Made by a program: the position numbers and the translations under genes
The notes under the pieces: generated by a model
Told to the model about the DNA's origin: nothing
The model's database searches: none
Seen by the model: the letters and a program-made list of their open reading frames with translations, nothing else
Part shown: piece after piece, positions 43,145 to 51,372 of the stretch
Layout of the letters: each line of letters begins with the position of its first letter
How positions within the stretch are numbered: the first letter of the stretch is position 1
From: Streptomyces griseochromogenes
GTDB taxonomy: Bacteria; Actinomycetota; Actinomycetes; Streptomycetales; Streptomycetaceae
Assembly: GCF_001542625.1 (NCBI RefSeq)
Contig: NZ_CP016279.1
Coordinates: 6,014,001 to 6,078,000 of the forward strand
Direction: 5' to 3'
Length of the DNA: 64,000 bases

Positions 43145-43813
43145 ATGTCGCAACCGTCCGCACCGCGCAAGACTCCCGGCCGGCCTGCCCGTATCTCACG
43201 CCAGGACATCATCGAGACGGGCCGCCGGATCGTGACCGAGGAGGGCGTGGACCGGCTGACCATGCGGCGGCTGGCCAAGGACATCGGCAGCACGCCGATG
43301 GCGCTCTACCACCACGTCCGTGACAAGGAAGAACTACTCGTCCTCCTGCTGGACGACTACGCGGCGCGGACGATGCGCCGCCCCGAACTGCCCGCCGACC
43401 CCCGCGAGCGGGTCGTCGTCGCGGCCGCGGCGATCCATGGGGCGCTCGCCGACTGCCCGTGGATCGTGGAGGTGCTGACCGCCGACGACCTCATGTCGAC
43501 GTCCGCGCTGTGGTTCGTCGAGCAGATCGTCGACGGCCTGGTGGAGTGCGGGCTCACCCCGGAGCAGGCTGTGCACGGGTACCGTGCGATCTGGTACTAC
43601 ACCGCGGGCGAGATCGTGATCCGGACGGCAGCTGCCCGACGGCGCGCGGCCGATGAGCGCCCGACCTACCGGGAGCAGGTCTTCGGCGAACTCGACCCGG
43701 ACGAGTATCCCCGGCTGGCGCAGGTGGCGGACCGGTGGGCACCGCTGACCTCGCAGGACACCTTCCTGGTCCAGCTCCGTGCTCTGGTGGACGGCCTCCT
43801 GATCCCCCGTTGA
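43145..43813 (+). CDS. TetR-family regulator of the MFS exporter
   Basis: A 222-residue TetR with a disordered lead of 16 residues (SAPRKTPGRPARI), the HTH at about 17-65 (RQDIIETGRRIVTEEGVDRLTMRRLAKDIGSTPMALYHHVRDKEELL) and the TetR-class-C-type ligand domain common to repressors of drug exporters (GLTPEQAVHGYRAIWYYTAGEIVI). It is divergent from the DHA2 exporter, with the palindrome between, the standard repressor/exporter arrangement. Confidence 0.9.
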   Translation: MSQPSAPRKTPGRPARISRQDIIETGRRIVTEEGVDRLTMRRLAKDIGSTPMALYHHVRDKEELLVLLLDDYAARTMRRPELPADPRERVVVAAAAIHGALADCPWIVEVLTADDLMSTSALWFVEQIVDGLVECGLTPEQAVHGYRAIWYYTAGEIVIRTAAARRRAADERPTYREQVFGELDPDEYPRLAQVADRWAPLTSQDTFLVQLRALVDGLLIPR

Positions 43814-43936
43814 CCCGCGCATACAGCCGGCGCGGCCGTTTCCGGCATGCCTTCGGCGGCGCGGTGTCGTCATGGGGCCCGGCGCGGAAGGCCGGTTCGT
43901 GGCCGGGTCGGACGAGAGTCTCCCCGGCCGTCGCTC

Positions 43937-44545
43937 TCACCCCAGAGGGTCCGGCTCGGCCGGCTGGCCGACGGCGCCTCGGGTGAGCAGCAGGAGGGCG
44001 TCGACCAGGTCGTCCGCGGGGCTGCCCGTCGCCAGACGCCGTAGTTGCAGACCCATCACCAGGGCGACGGTCGTGGCCGCCAGGCGTTCCGCGTCCGGGA
44101 CGCCGAGAGCGGTGAGGATCCGGGCGGCGAGCCGGTCGTAGGCCCTGAACGCCTCCGCCGCCGACTCGCGCAGTCGCTCGTCGCGCCCGGCATGGATGTA
44201 CAGCTCGAAGGGCGCGAGATGGGCGCTGTCGAGTGCCGTCCCGCACGCGACCTGGCCGGCCAGGGACGCCGCGCCCTCGACGTCGATGCCCTCGGTCTGG
44301 CACTGGTCGGCCAGCTCGGTGAAGTACCGTGCCTCTTCGCGTACGAAGTGCAGCAGGCTCTCCCGCAACAGGTCGTGCTGGGTGGCGAAGTGGTACGTGA
44401 CCGAACCCAGTGAGACTCCGGCCTCCTTGGCGATCCTCCGGTTGGTGACCGCCGCGACGCCGTCCTCACCGATGATCCGCAGAACGGCTGTGATGATGCG
44501 CTGGCGGGTCGAGGCGGAGGAGGCGGCGTTCAACATACGGCTCAT
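43937..44545 (-). CDS. TetR-family regulator
   Basis: A 202-residue TetR. The HTH is at about 12-60 (TRQRIITAVLRIIGEDGVAAVTNRRIAKEAGVSLGSVTYHFATQHDLL), followed by a helical ligand domain (FELYIHAGRDERLRESAAEAFRAYDRLAARIL). It is convergent with the TetR at 43145 and lies 42 bp downstream of the membrane protein gene at 44588-45028, which it may control. The ligand is unknown. Confidence 0.87.
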   Translation of the reverse strand: MSRMLNAASSASTRQRIITAVLRIIGEDGVAAVTNRRIAKEAGVSLGSVTYHFATQHDLLRESLLHFVREEARYFTELADQCQTEGIDVEGAASLAGQVACGTALDSAHLAPFELYIHAGRDERLRESAAEAFRAYDRLAARILTALGVPDAERLAATTVALVMGLQLRRLATGSPADDLVDALLLLTRGAVGQPAEPDPLG

Positions 44546-44587
44546 TGTTCCAGCTGGACCCCGGTCCTCGTCGGGCGGGTAACGATC

Positions 44588-45028
44588 TCAGGAGCCCTTC
44601 GGGAACGCGGCGCGCAGCGCGGATCCGTTGCCGATGACGGCGGCCGCGGCGAGGGGCAGGGCACACGCGGCCTGGATCCCGGCGAACCACGCCGGGCAGA
44701 TGCCGGGGACCATGTCGACGGCGACGATCACGATCGGCATGAGGCTCGACAGCACCCGCACGCGCAGATACGCCCAACGCGCCCCTTTGGAGGCGACGAC
44801 GGTCAGCCAGTAGATCACCGCGGCGCTCGCGAGCAACCCGAACGACCGGCCCCACATGAACGAGGTCACCGTGCGGTCGGTGACCGCGAGGAAGGCGAGT
44901 GCCATGAACACGCCCGTGCTCAGCGCGCCGTAGACCGCGACGAGCCGCTTCACCGTGCCGAGCGCGTGCTGGGTGCGCGGATGGTCGGGGTGACTCGCGC
45001 CCGCGGTGATGTGGTAGGCGGTTCCCAT
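44588..45028 (-). CDS. Small integral membrane protein
   Basis: A 146-residue protein with four predicted helices (AVYGALSTGVFMALAFLAV, FGLLASAAVIYWLTVV, VLSSLMPIVIVAVDMVP, WFAGIQAACALPLAAAAVI). Residues 1-30 are hydrophilic and His-rich (YHITAGASHPDHPRTQH). ATG 45028 has GGAGGA 8 nt upstream, so the longer frame to 45103 is not used. No family was recognised. It sits between a methyltransferase gene and a TetR gene on the same strand. Confidence 0.75.
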   Translation of the reverse strand: MGTAYHITAGASHPDHPRTQHALGTVKRLVAVYGALSTGVFMALAFLAVTDRTVTSFMWGRSFGLLASAAVIYWLTVVASKGARWAYLRVRVLSSLMPIVIVAVDMVPGICPAWFAGIQAACALPLAAAAVIGNGSALRAAFPKGS

Positions 45029-45139
45029 GTCCGTCTTCCTCCATGTCGTCCTGGTCTCGACGCTACGGATCGCGCGAGTGCCGGGATATGGGCCTGGACG
45101 CACGAGCGGGTGGGGTCAGGCCCACCGCCGACGCACGGC

Positions 45140-45904
45140 TCAGCGGATCGCGACCACCACATGACTGTCGCCGTACTGCCAGACGGGACCCGCGTGTCGG
45201 AAGCCCGCCTCCCGCAGCAGTCGTACGTGCGCGGACAAGGGGAGGCCGGCGGCGCCTTCGGCGCCGGTCACCGGCTGACGGGCGTGGCGTTCGGCGAGGA
45301 GGTCGGCCAGTTCGGGGTCCTCGGCGACGGCCGTCCACCAGGAGACCCAGTCCTCGTGGGCGTAGGCCCGCTGCCGCTCCGCCCGGCGGCGGCCGGCACA
45401 CCGGGCGATGGCGGCGAGTGCGGCGTCGTCCTGCGGGAGGTGGTCGCCGTTGACGAGGATGCCGCCGGGGCGCAGGAGTGCCGCGAGTTCCCGATAGGCA
45501 CGGCTCAGGACGTCCGGGCCGAGGTAGTGCAGTGCCGTCGTGGACACGGCCGCGTCCAGGGGGCGGTCGAGACCCAGGGCCTCGGTCCAGCCGGGTGCAC
45601 CGATCACCGCGTCGACGTAGCGGGCCGCGTCCGCGTGGTGGGTGCGGGCCAGCTCCAGCAGCAGCGGGTCCCGGTCCACGGCCACGATGTCCGCGTCCGG
45701 CAGCCGCCGGGCCAGCCGGGCCGCCAGCGACCCGGGGCCGCAGCCGAGGTCCGCGATCAGGGGGCGGTGCGCGCCCGCGGCGATGATGTGCTCGACGACG
45801 TCGGCGATGACCGTGAAACGCTCCTCCCGGTCGACGGCATACCGTTGTTGCTGACGTTCCCAGCGTTCCACCCATCGCTCGGCCGTCGCCAGGCTCAGCC
45901 CCAT
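45140..45904 (-). CDS. Class I SAM-dependent methyltransferase
   Basis: A 254-residue methyltransferase. Motif I LIADLGCGPGSLAARLA is at about 49-65, motif II IVAVDRDPLLLELA follows and AALLRPGGILVNGDHL is the post-motif III region. It begins 98 bp after the PLP operon ends, on the same strand, behind a CRE-like palindrome. It could methylate the product of that operon. The N-terminal ~45 residues form a long helix (ATAERWVERWERQQQRY) that may cap the active site. Substrate unknown. Confidence 0.85.
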   Translation of the reverse strand: MGLSLATAERWVERWERQQQRYAVDREERFTVIADVVEHIIAAGAHRPLIADLGCGPGSLAARLARRLPDADIVAVDRDPLLLELARTHHADAARYVDAVIGAPGWTEALGLDRPLDAAVSTTALHYLGPDVLSRAYRELAALLRPGGILVNGDHLPQDDAALAAIARCAGRRRAERQRAYAHEDWVSWWTAVAEDPELADLLAERHARQPVTGAEGAAGLPLSAHVRLLREAGFRHAGPVWQYGDSHVVVAIR

Positions 45905-45965
45905 CCGGTCGTCCCACCTTGCCGTCTCGCACCTGAACTCGCTTGTCCGGCGCCGACCTTACAGG

Positions 45966-45980
45966 TGGAAACGGTTTCCA
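45966..45980. promoter_or_regulatory. CRE-like palindrome upstream of the methyltransferase
   Basis: TGGAAAC-G-GTTTCCA, a perfect 7+1+7 palindrome 62 bp before the methyltransferase start. It resembles the TGnAAnCGnTnnCA sites bound by LacI/GalR-family regulators. No LacI gene is in the window. Confidence 0.65.
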
Positions 45981-46001
45981 TTACGCGCCTGGTCGGCCGT
46001 G

Positions 46002-47207
46002 TCACCCCAAGGTGGTGAGGACGGATAACAGACGGTCGATCTCCTCGGTGCTGTTGTATACGTGCAGGCTCACCCGCACCGAGTCGCTCTTCTCCCCCGC
46101 GCCGCCCTGGCAGTGGCTGTCGGACCGGACCATGAAGCCGTGGCTGAAGAGGATGAAACCCAGATCGCCGGAGTCGATGTCGCGGTGCCGGAAGGTGACG
46201 ATGCCCTGGCGCCGTTGAACGGGCGAGTCGGCGGCCAGACTCGTCCGGCAGCCGAGGACCTCGTAGGCGTCGAGGTGGCGCAGCGCCTCGGTGAGCCGGG
46301 CCGCCAGGGCCACCGTCCACCGCTCGATCCGTTCGGTCCCGGCACCGTCCAGCCAGTCCAGCGCCGCGACCAGCGAGGCGATACCGACGGTGTTGGGTGT
46401 GCCCGACCAGCCGCCCGGGGCGAATTCCGGTCCGCGCGCCTGGCGCGCCCAGACGGCTCCCGAACCGGGCAGGGCCATGGCCTTGTGTCCCGAGAAGACG
46501 ACGAAGTCGGCGTCCAGACGTGACAGCTCCACCGGCAGATGGCCGACGCTCTGGGCGGCGTCCAGGCAGATCACGGCGTCCGGCCCGACCGCCCGGCGGA
46601 TGCGGTGGATGTTCATGTCGCCGCCGTAGACGTGGTGGACGTGGGTGACGGCGACGCATCTGGTGCGGGGACCGGCGATGTCCGCCAACGCGGTGTGGTC
46701 GTAGTCTCCCGAGGCCTGCTGGTAGGGCATGGGCAGGAGCTTGACGTGGACGCCTTGACGGGCCAGTTGCCGTCGGGCCTCCTCCCAGGGCGAGATGTTG
46801 GCCTGGTGGTCGGCGACGGGTACGACGATCTCGTCACCGTCGGCGAGGAACCGGGGAAGCCAGTCCCGGCCGACGGTGCGCAGTCCCTCGGTGGCGCCGC
46901 TGGTGAAGTGCACGCTCGACCGCTCGGGGGCCGGGTCGCCCAGGAACCGCTTGACCCGGTCGCGGGCCTGCTCGACCAGGGTCGTGGTCCGGTTGGCCCA
47001 GGTGTAGGTGCCGCGCCCGGCGTTGGCGTTGGTCGTGGTGAGGTAGGTCTGGACGGCGTCGAGTACGGCGCGTGGCTTCTGGGCGGTGGCCGCGCTGTCG
47101 AGGTAGACCAGGTCGGGGTGCCCGGTGACGATCGGGAACTGGGCGCGCAGGGCCTGCTGCCAGGCCCTCAGCTCCTCGGTCGCGGCGGCATGGTCGGGTA
47201 CGGCCAC
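46002..47207 (-). CDS. Class V aminotransferase / cysteine desulfurase-like enzyme
   Basis: A 401-residue PLP enzyme of the SufS/CsdA type. VYLDSAATAQKPRAVLDAV is at about 34-52. The PLP-stacking His is in PVADHQANISPWEEARR, the cofactor Asp is in CLDAAQSVGH, the Schiff-base Lys is in FVVFSGHKAMALPGSGAVW, and RVSLHVYNSTEEIDRLL is C-terminal. A Cys sits in the C-terminal loop SDSHCQGG, where desulfurases carry the persulfide-forming Cys. It begins 5 nt after the rhodanese-fusion gene. It might load sulfur from cysteine onto the rhodanese, or act as an ordinary aminotransferase or lyase. No suf/isc partners are present, so bulk iron-sulfur assembly is unlikely. Confidence 0.82.
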   Translation of the reverse strand: MAVPDHAAATEELRAWQQALRAQFPIVTGHPDLVYLDSAATAQKPRAVLDAVQTYLTTTNANAGRGTYTWANRTTTLVEQARDRVKRFLGDPAPERSSVHFTSGATEGLRTVGRDWLPRFLADGDEIVVPVADHQANISPWEEARRQLARQGVHVKLLPMPYQQASGDYDHTALADIAGPRTRCVAVTHVHHVYGGDMNIHRIRRAVGPDAVICLDAAQSVGHLPVELSRLDADFVVFSGHKAMALPGSGAVWARQARGPEFAPGGWSGTPNTVGIASLVAALDWLDGAGTERIERWTVALAARLTEALRHLDAYEVLGCRTSLAADSPVQRRQGIVTFRHRDIDSGDLGFILFSHGFMVRSDSHCQGGAGEKSDSVRVSLHVYNSTEEIDRLLSVLTTLG

Positions 47208-47212
47208 GGCGT

Positions 47213-48532
47213 TCAGTCCCGTACCAGCGGGGCGCCGGCGTCGCGCCAGGCGATGATGCCGCCGCTCAGGCTGCGGACGTCCGGGTGTCCCATCCGGGTC
47301 AGCAGCGCGGCGTAGCGGGCGGACTGCTCACCGACCGGGCAGGCGAGCAGCACCGGGCGACTGCGGCTGAAGGGCAGGCCGCCATGGAGCAGTTCCTCGA
47401 ACAGCGCGTCGACGACGTTGACCGAACCGTCGATGTGCAGGGCGGCGTAGGCGGAGGGGCTGCGCAGATCGACGACGAGAGGCCGGCCGGTGGCGATCCA
47501 CGTCCGGGCCTCGGCGACGCCGATGGACGGGGCGGCGCGTATCTCGGCCTCGGGCAGGTCGGCCGGTGAATTCCTGCGCCGGGGCCGGCCGAACAGGTCG
47601 GGGCGCCGTCGGCGGACGTAGCTCAGGTAACTCTCGACGCGGTCGCACACGATGAACACGGCTGACTGATGCTCCGTCAATTCATGCTCGATGTCGCGCA
47701 ATTGGCGGACGGTGCCGAAGTAGGCGGCGCCTCCCGTGGGGCCGGCCAGGATGCCGCAGCGGCGGTTCAGGGTCAGCATGCCCTCGATGGCGTCATCGGC
47801 GCTCACCGACTCGATCGTGTCGTAGGTGCCGGGGTCGAACAGCCCGACCTCGTGGGCTTCGTCGATGGTACGGATGCCGGGGATGAAGTCGGACTTGGCC
47901 GCGACCAGCCCGACGACCCGTACCGCGGGGTCGTGTTCGCGCAGCACCCGGGCGACGCCGGTCGAGGAACCGGCGGTGCCCACGCAGGCGATGAACCAGT
48001 CCGGTGCCCGGCCGTCCAGGTCCTTGACGATCTCCGGTCCGGTGCCGGTGAGATGGGCCTCGGTGTTGCGCGGGTTGAAGTACTGGTCGGTGTGCAGGTA
48101 GGCACTGCCGGGTTCGGACAGTGCCCGGTGGAAGAGGGTGAGCGGGTCTTCGGTGGCCGTGGGGTCGAGGCATTCGCTCTGGCCGGGGAGCTCCTCGATC
48201 TCCGCGCCGAGGAGCAGCAGGAGGTCCTTGATCTCCGGGATGCGCATCCGGTTGGTGACGCTCTTGAAGCCGAGTCCGTGCATCCCCGCGAGCACGGCCA
48301 GGGCCTTGGCGGTGTTGCCGCTGGACAGCTCCACGACCTGCCGGCCGCTGTCGTCGGCGCCGGTGAGGTGCGGGCGCGCCATGTGCCAGGCGGCCCGGTC
48401 CTTGACCGATCCGAACGGGTTGAGCAGCTCCAGCTTGGCGTACAGGTCGATGTGCCGCAGACCGTGCACGGCCGGGTCGATGCGCACCAGCGGCGTGTTT
48501 CCGATGGCGTCGGTGATGCTGTCGTACCTCAC
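47213..48532 (-). CDS. Cysteine synthase-like PLP enzyme fused to a rhodanese domain
   Basis: A 439-residue fusion. Residues about 1-310 are a type II PLP enzyme of the cysteine synthase / SbnA group (DAIGNTPLVRID, catalytic Lys in NPFGSVKDRAAWH, SSGNTAKALAVLAG, phosphate loop GTAGSSTGVARVL, GILAGPTGGAAYFG). Residues about 340-439 are a rhodanese domain (VVDLRSPSAYAALHIDGSVNV, active-site loop CPVGEQS with the Cys intact). The GTG start overlaps the stop of the decarboxylase-like gene (GTGA). Possible products are a beta-substituted alanine or a sulfur-containing amino acid. The same PLP subfamily makes diaminopropionate in siderophore pathways. Substrates are inferred, not shown. Confidence 0.85.
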   Translation of the reverse strand: MRYDSITDAIGNTPLVRIDPAVHGLRHIDLYAKLELLNPFGSVKDRAAWHMARPHLTGADDSGRQVVELSSGNTAKALAVLAGMHGLGFKSVTNRMRIPEIKDLLLLLGAEIEELPGQSECLDPTATEDPLTLFHRALSEPGSAYLHTDQYFNPRNTEAHLTGTGPEIVKDLDGRAPDWFIACVGTAGSSTGVARVLREHDPAVRVVGLVAAKSDFIPGIRTIDEAHEVGLFDPGTYDTIESVSADDAIEGMLTLNRRCGILAGPTGGAAYFGTVRQLRDIEHELTEHQSAVFIVCDRVESYLSYVRRRRPDLFGRPRRRNSPADLPEAEIRAAPSIGVAEARTWIATGRPLVVDLRSPSAYAALHIDGSVNVVDALFEELLHGGLPFSRSRPVLLACPVGEQSARYAALLTRMGHPDVRSLSGGIIAWRDAGAPLVRD

Positions 48533-49998
48533 TGCGCTCCCCCCACGGAAGTGGTCGGCCAGTACTGATCGTCCAGGCACCACCGCCACGAACCGTCGTC
48601 CTGCCAGGCGGCGATCTTGCGGCCCACGGGCCGGCGCTGGGCGCGGGTGGCGTGGAAGTCCATGCAGTAACCGGCGGTGTTCGCGAAGGCCATCAGGTCG
48701 CCGGGCTCGGGGCGGCGGGGCAGGAAGACCGTCCGCCGTGTGATGAGGTCCGTCTCCAGGCAGAGGCTGCCGAAGAGATGGACGGCGACCGGGTGTGCGG
48801 GGCCGGTGCGGGCCGCGTCCCGCGGGAGGACGACAGGATCCACGAGCACGCCGTGTTCCTCCAGGGCGATGTCGTCGGCCTTCGCCTCCAGTCGTACGAG
48901 GAGTTCCCCGCCGCTCCGCTGGGTGCGCACCTCCAGCACGGTGGCGAGGGTCAGTCCGCACTGGTCCACCAGCGCCCGCCCGGGTTCGGTGTGCAGGTCG
49001 TAGAGGTGGTCCAGCAACAGCGCGGCCAGCGGCCGGCCGTCGAAGGACGTGGCCGGACGCGCGAGCAGTTCGTCGAGGTAGCGCGCCGCGGCGACGGGCC
49101 GGTGGGCCGGGTAGAGCCCGAGCGTCCCGCGCAGCGTGCCGGCCTCGCCGCGCAGCCCGTAGCCGTACCCGCCCCAGGTCAGGGGCGGTCGGGTGCCCAG
49201 GACGGCGGCGGTGAGTTCGGTCGTGTAACGCTCCCACTGCTCGCGCTCGGCGACATAACCGACGCCGAATCCGCCACCGGCGTCCACGGCCGACGGCCGC
49301 AGTCCCCTGCTTCGGCACTCCTCCAGCACCCGCAGACAGCCTTCGAGGGCCGCCGCCTTCTCGTCGAGGCTGATGGTGTCCAGGTGACAGGCCACACCGG
49401 TGAGGTCGACGGCGTCATGGTGGCGCTCGACGGCCTCCAGGAGCGGGTCCAACTCCCGTACGGGTGAGCCGAAGCGGCTGCGCCTGCTCAGCACCCGCAC
49501 ACCGGCGGTCTCGAATCCCGACAGCCGCAACAGGACGCGGCATCGGGGCAGCGCGTGCCGGCGCACCAGAGTGGCCAGCTGTTCCAACTCGTCCCGGCTG
49601 TCGGTGCTGACGGCGACCGACGTACGAGCGGCCAGCCAGAGGAACTCCCGGTTCTTCGGGCCGGTGGCGGTGATGCGGTCGGGGGTGAAACCGGCGCCGA
49701 GAGCGTGCTGCAGCTCCTCCAGCGAGGCGACGTCCACGCCGGCGTCCGTGGCGGCCAGCCGCCTCAGCAGGGCGCTGGACCGATTGGCCTTGTGGGCGAA
49801 GAAGATCTGGCCGGAAAGGTGGTGGTCGCGGTACACCGACCGGAACCGCCGCACGTTCTCGGCGATCTGGTCGGGCACGACGACGTGCAGCGGCGAGCCG
49901 AGGGCGTCCGTGAGCGTGTGCAGCAGCCCGGGGGCCTCCAGCAGGGACCGCAGCCGCGGTTCCAGCCGCGGTTCGAGGTACAGGGGCTGCCCGCCCAT
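48529..49998 (-). CDS. Y4yA-type PLP-dependent decarboxylase-fold protein
   Basis: A 489-residue fold-type III PLP protein related to diaminopimelate/ornithine decarboxylases. The cofactor Lys is in IFFAHKANRSSALLRRL, the glycine-rich phosphate loop is in AVDAGGGFGVGY, and the C-terminal pair GSLCLETDLI and FANTAGYCMDFHAT is characteristic. The ATG at 49996-49998 has GGAGGGG 7 nt upstream; the longer frame to 50157 is not used. It is the first gene of the operon and overlaps the next. Y4yA proteins are often paired with cysteine synthase-like genes. SbnH of staphyloferrin B is a functional comparison. Substrate unknown. Confidence 0.85.
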   Translation of the reverse strand: MGGQPLYLEPRLEPRLRSLLEAPGLLHTLTDALGSPLHVVVPDQIAENVRRFRSVYRDHHLSGQIFFAHKANRSSALLRRLAATDAGVDVASLEELQHALGAGFTPDRITATGPKNREFLWLAARTSVAVSTDSRDELEQLATLVRRHALPRCRVLLRLSGFETAGVRVLSRRSRFGSPVRELDPLLEAVERHHDAVDLTGVACHLDTISLDEKAAALEGCLRVLEECRSRGLRPSAVDAGGGFGVGYVAEREQWERYTTELTAAVLGTRPPLTWGGYGYGLRGEAGTLRGTLGLYPAHRPVAAARYLDELLARPATSFDGRPLAALLLDHLYDLHTEPGRALVDQCGLTLATVLEVRTQRSGGELLVRLEAKADDIALEEHGVLVDPVVLPRDAARTGPAHPVAVHLFGSLCLETDLITRRTVFLPRRPEPGDLMAFANTAGYCMDFHATRAQRRPVGRKIAAWQDDGSWRWCLDDQYWPTTSVGGAQ

Positions 49999-50181
49999 GC
50001 CCGGTCCCCTCCCCCGTGCACCAGGCCCGGCATCCCGGGCACAGCCGACCGCTCCCCGCAGTGCGCCGTACAGCACCCTTCCCCTCCCGGGTCGGTTTAC
50101 GCCCTGTACCTCCCATGGTGGGCGGTACGTCGACTGTTTTCGGCACATCCGGCGCACGGACCTTGACTTCCGTCCGCCGGC

Positions 50182-51234
50182 TCATGCCCGGTCGCCGCCT
50201 CCCGCTCCGGCGTTCGGGTACGGGGGCGCGACGGGTGCGCCCGGCGTGGGCCGGCCCGGCCAGGTCGGCGACACGGGAGCGCCCGTGAGTGGTGCGTACG
50301 AGGTGGCGACGGCGGGTGGCACGGGCGGGAGCGGCGCCGGGGCCTGACGGACCGGCGGACGGCGGCGCGTCCACCACACGACGGCCGCCGCGTACAGCAG
50401 GATGCTCACGACGTCGATCGCGACGACCTGCCAGGGGGCGTCCGCCGCCGTCTCGTCGCTCTTGAGCCCGTCGACGACGGCGGCCGCGAAGCCGAAGGAA
50501 AGCAGGTTGTTGACCGCGTGCAGCCCGATGGCCGCCTCCAGACCGCCCGTGCGCCAGGTCAGCCAGCCCGCCGTCACCCCGAACACCACCAGATCGGCGA
50601 AACCCCACACCGTTCCCCAGCCGTGTGCGGCGGCGAACAGGACGGCCTGGGGCAGGATCGCCCACCAGGGCGAGCGCGCCAAGGCGCCGACGGCCTGCGT
50701 CAGCCAGCCCCGGAACATGTACTCCTCGGCGGCCGTCTGCAGGGGAACCAGCACGACGAGCATGGCCAGCGCGGGCCCGAAGACCGTCCATCCCGCCCAC
50801 CGGGACTCCTGGCCGCCGTCCGTGGGCAGCAGCAGCATGCCGACCGTCGACAGGGCGACGATCGGCAGGGCCGTCAGCACGCACAGCGCCAGCAGGCGCC
50901 ATCTGAGCCGGCCGGTCACGGAGGAGACCGTGCCCGCCGGGCGCTGCCCGATCCAGCGCACGGCCAGCAGCACGACGGGTATCCCCACGGCGAGAAGGAG
51001 CAGGTCCACGGCGGTGCCCGAAACAGGTCCGAACTCCACCGATCCGTCGGGGCCCTTGGGGTATCCCTTCCGGGAACCCCACGCGTCGAAGACGAGGTAG
51101 AGAGTGGTCACGGCGATCGTGTAGACCAAGGCCACGACCAGGGTCCCCACCCAGGGGCGCCACCACCGGTGGTGCACCGACAGCCGGGCGAGTCGATGGT
51201 AAGGCAGGGGTTCGGGCAACGGTGAAGTCGTCAT
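50182..51234 (-). CDS. CPBP intramembrane metalloprotease
   Basis: A 350-residue membrane protein with about eight helices. The family motifs are present: EEYMFRGWLTQAVG (EExxxR), FAAAHGWGT and the later GLHAVNNLLSF (HxxxN). The last ~55 residues are a Pro-rich cytoplasmic or external tail. CPBP proteases process prenylated-type or bacteriocin-related substrates in some bacteria, but no substrate is suggested here. It is divergent from the histidine kinase at 51373. Confidence 0.9.
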   Translation of the reverse strand: MTTSPLPEPLPYHRLARLSVHHRWWRPWVGTLVVALVYTIAVTTLYLVFDAWGSRKGYPKGPDGSVEFGPVSGTAVDLLLLAVGIPVVLLAVRWIGQRPAGTVSSVTGRLRWRLLALCVLTALPIVALSTVGMLLLPTDGGQESRWAGWTVFGPALAMLVVLVPLQTAAEEYMFRGWLTQAVGALARSPWWAILPQAVLFAAAHGWGTVWGFADLVVFGVTAGWLTWRTGGLEAAIGLHAVNNLLSFGFAAAVVDGLKSDETAADAPWQVVAIDVVSILLYAAAVVWWTRRRPPVRQAPAPLPPVPPAVATSYAPLTGAPVSPTWPGRPTPGAPVAPPYPNAGAGGGDRA

Positions 51235-51372
51235 GACACCACCCTTTCCTGCCGCACCCGGCCCTGCCGTCGCCCTGCGGCACGAACGGCGCCTCTATCG
51301 CTGGGTAGGGACGGGCCTCGGTCTCAGGGCCGGTGCCCGCCGTCCTGGCGGCCCTCTAGGCTCGTCGCCGAG

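Noticed and set aside
46002..47207. Housekeeping SufS in an iron-sulfur assembly operon
   Set aside because: No sufB, sufC, sufD or sufU neighbours; instead it is coupled to two other PLP enzymes.
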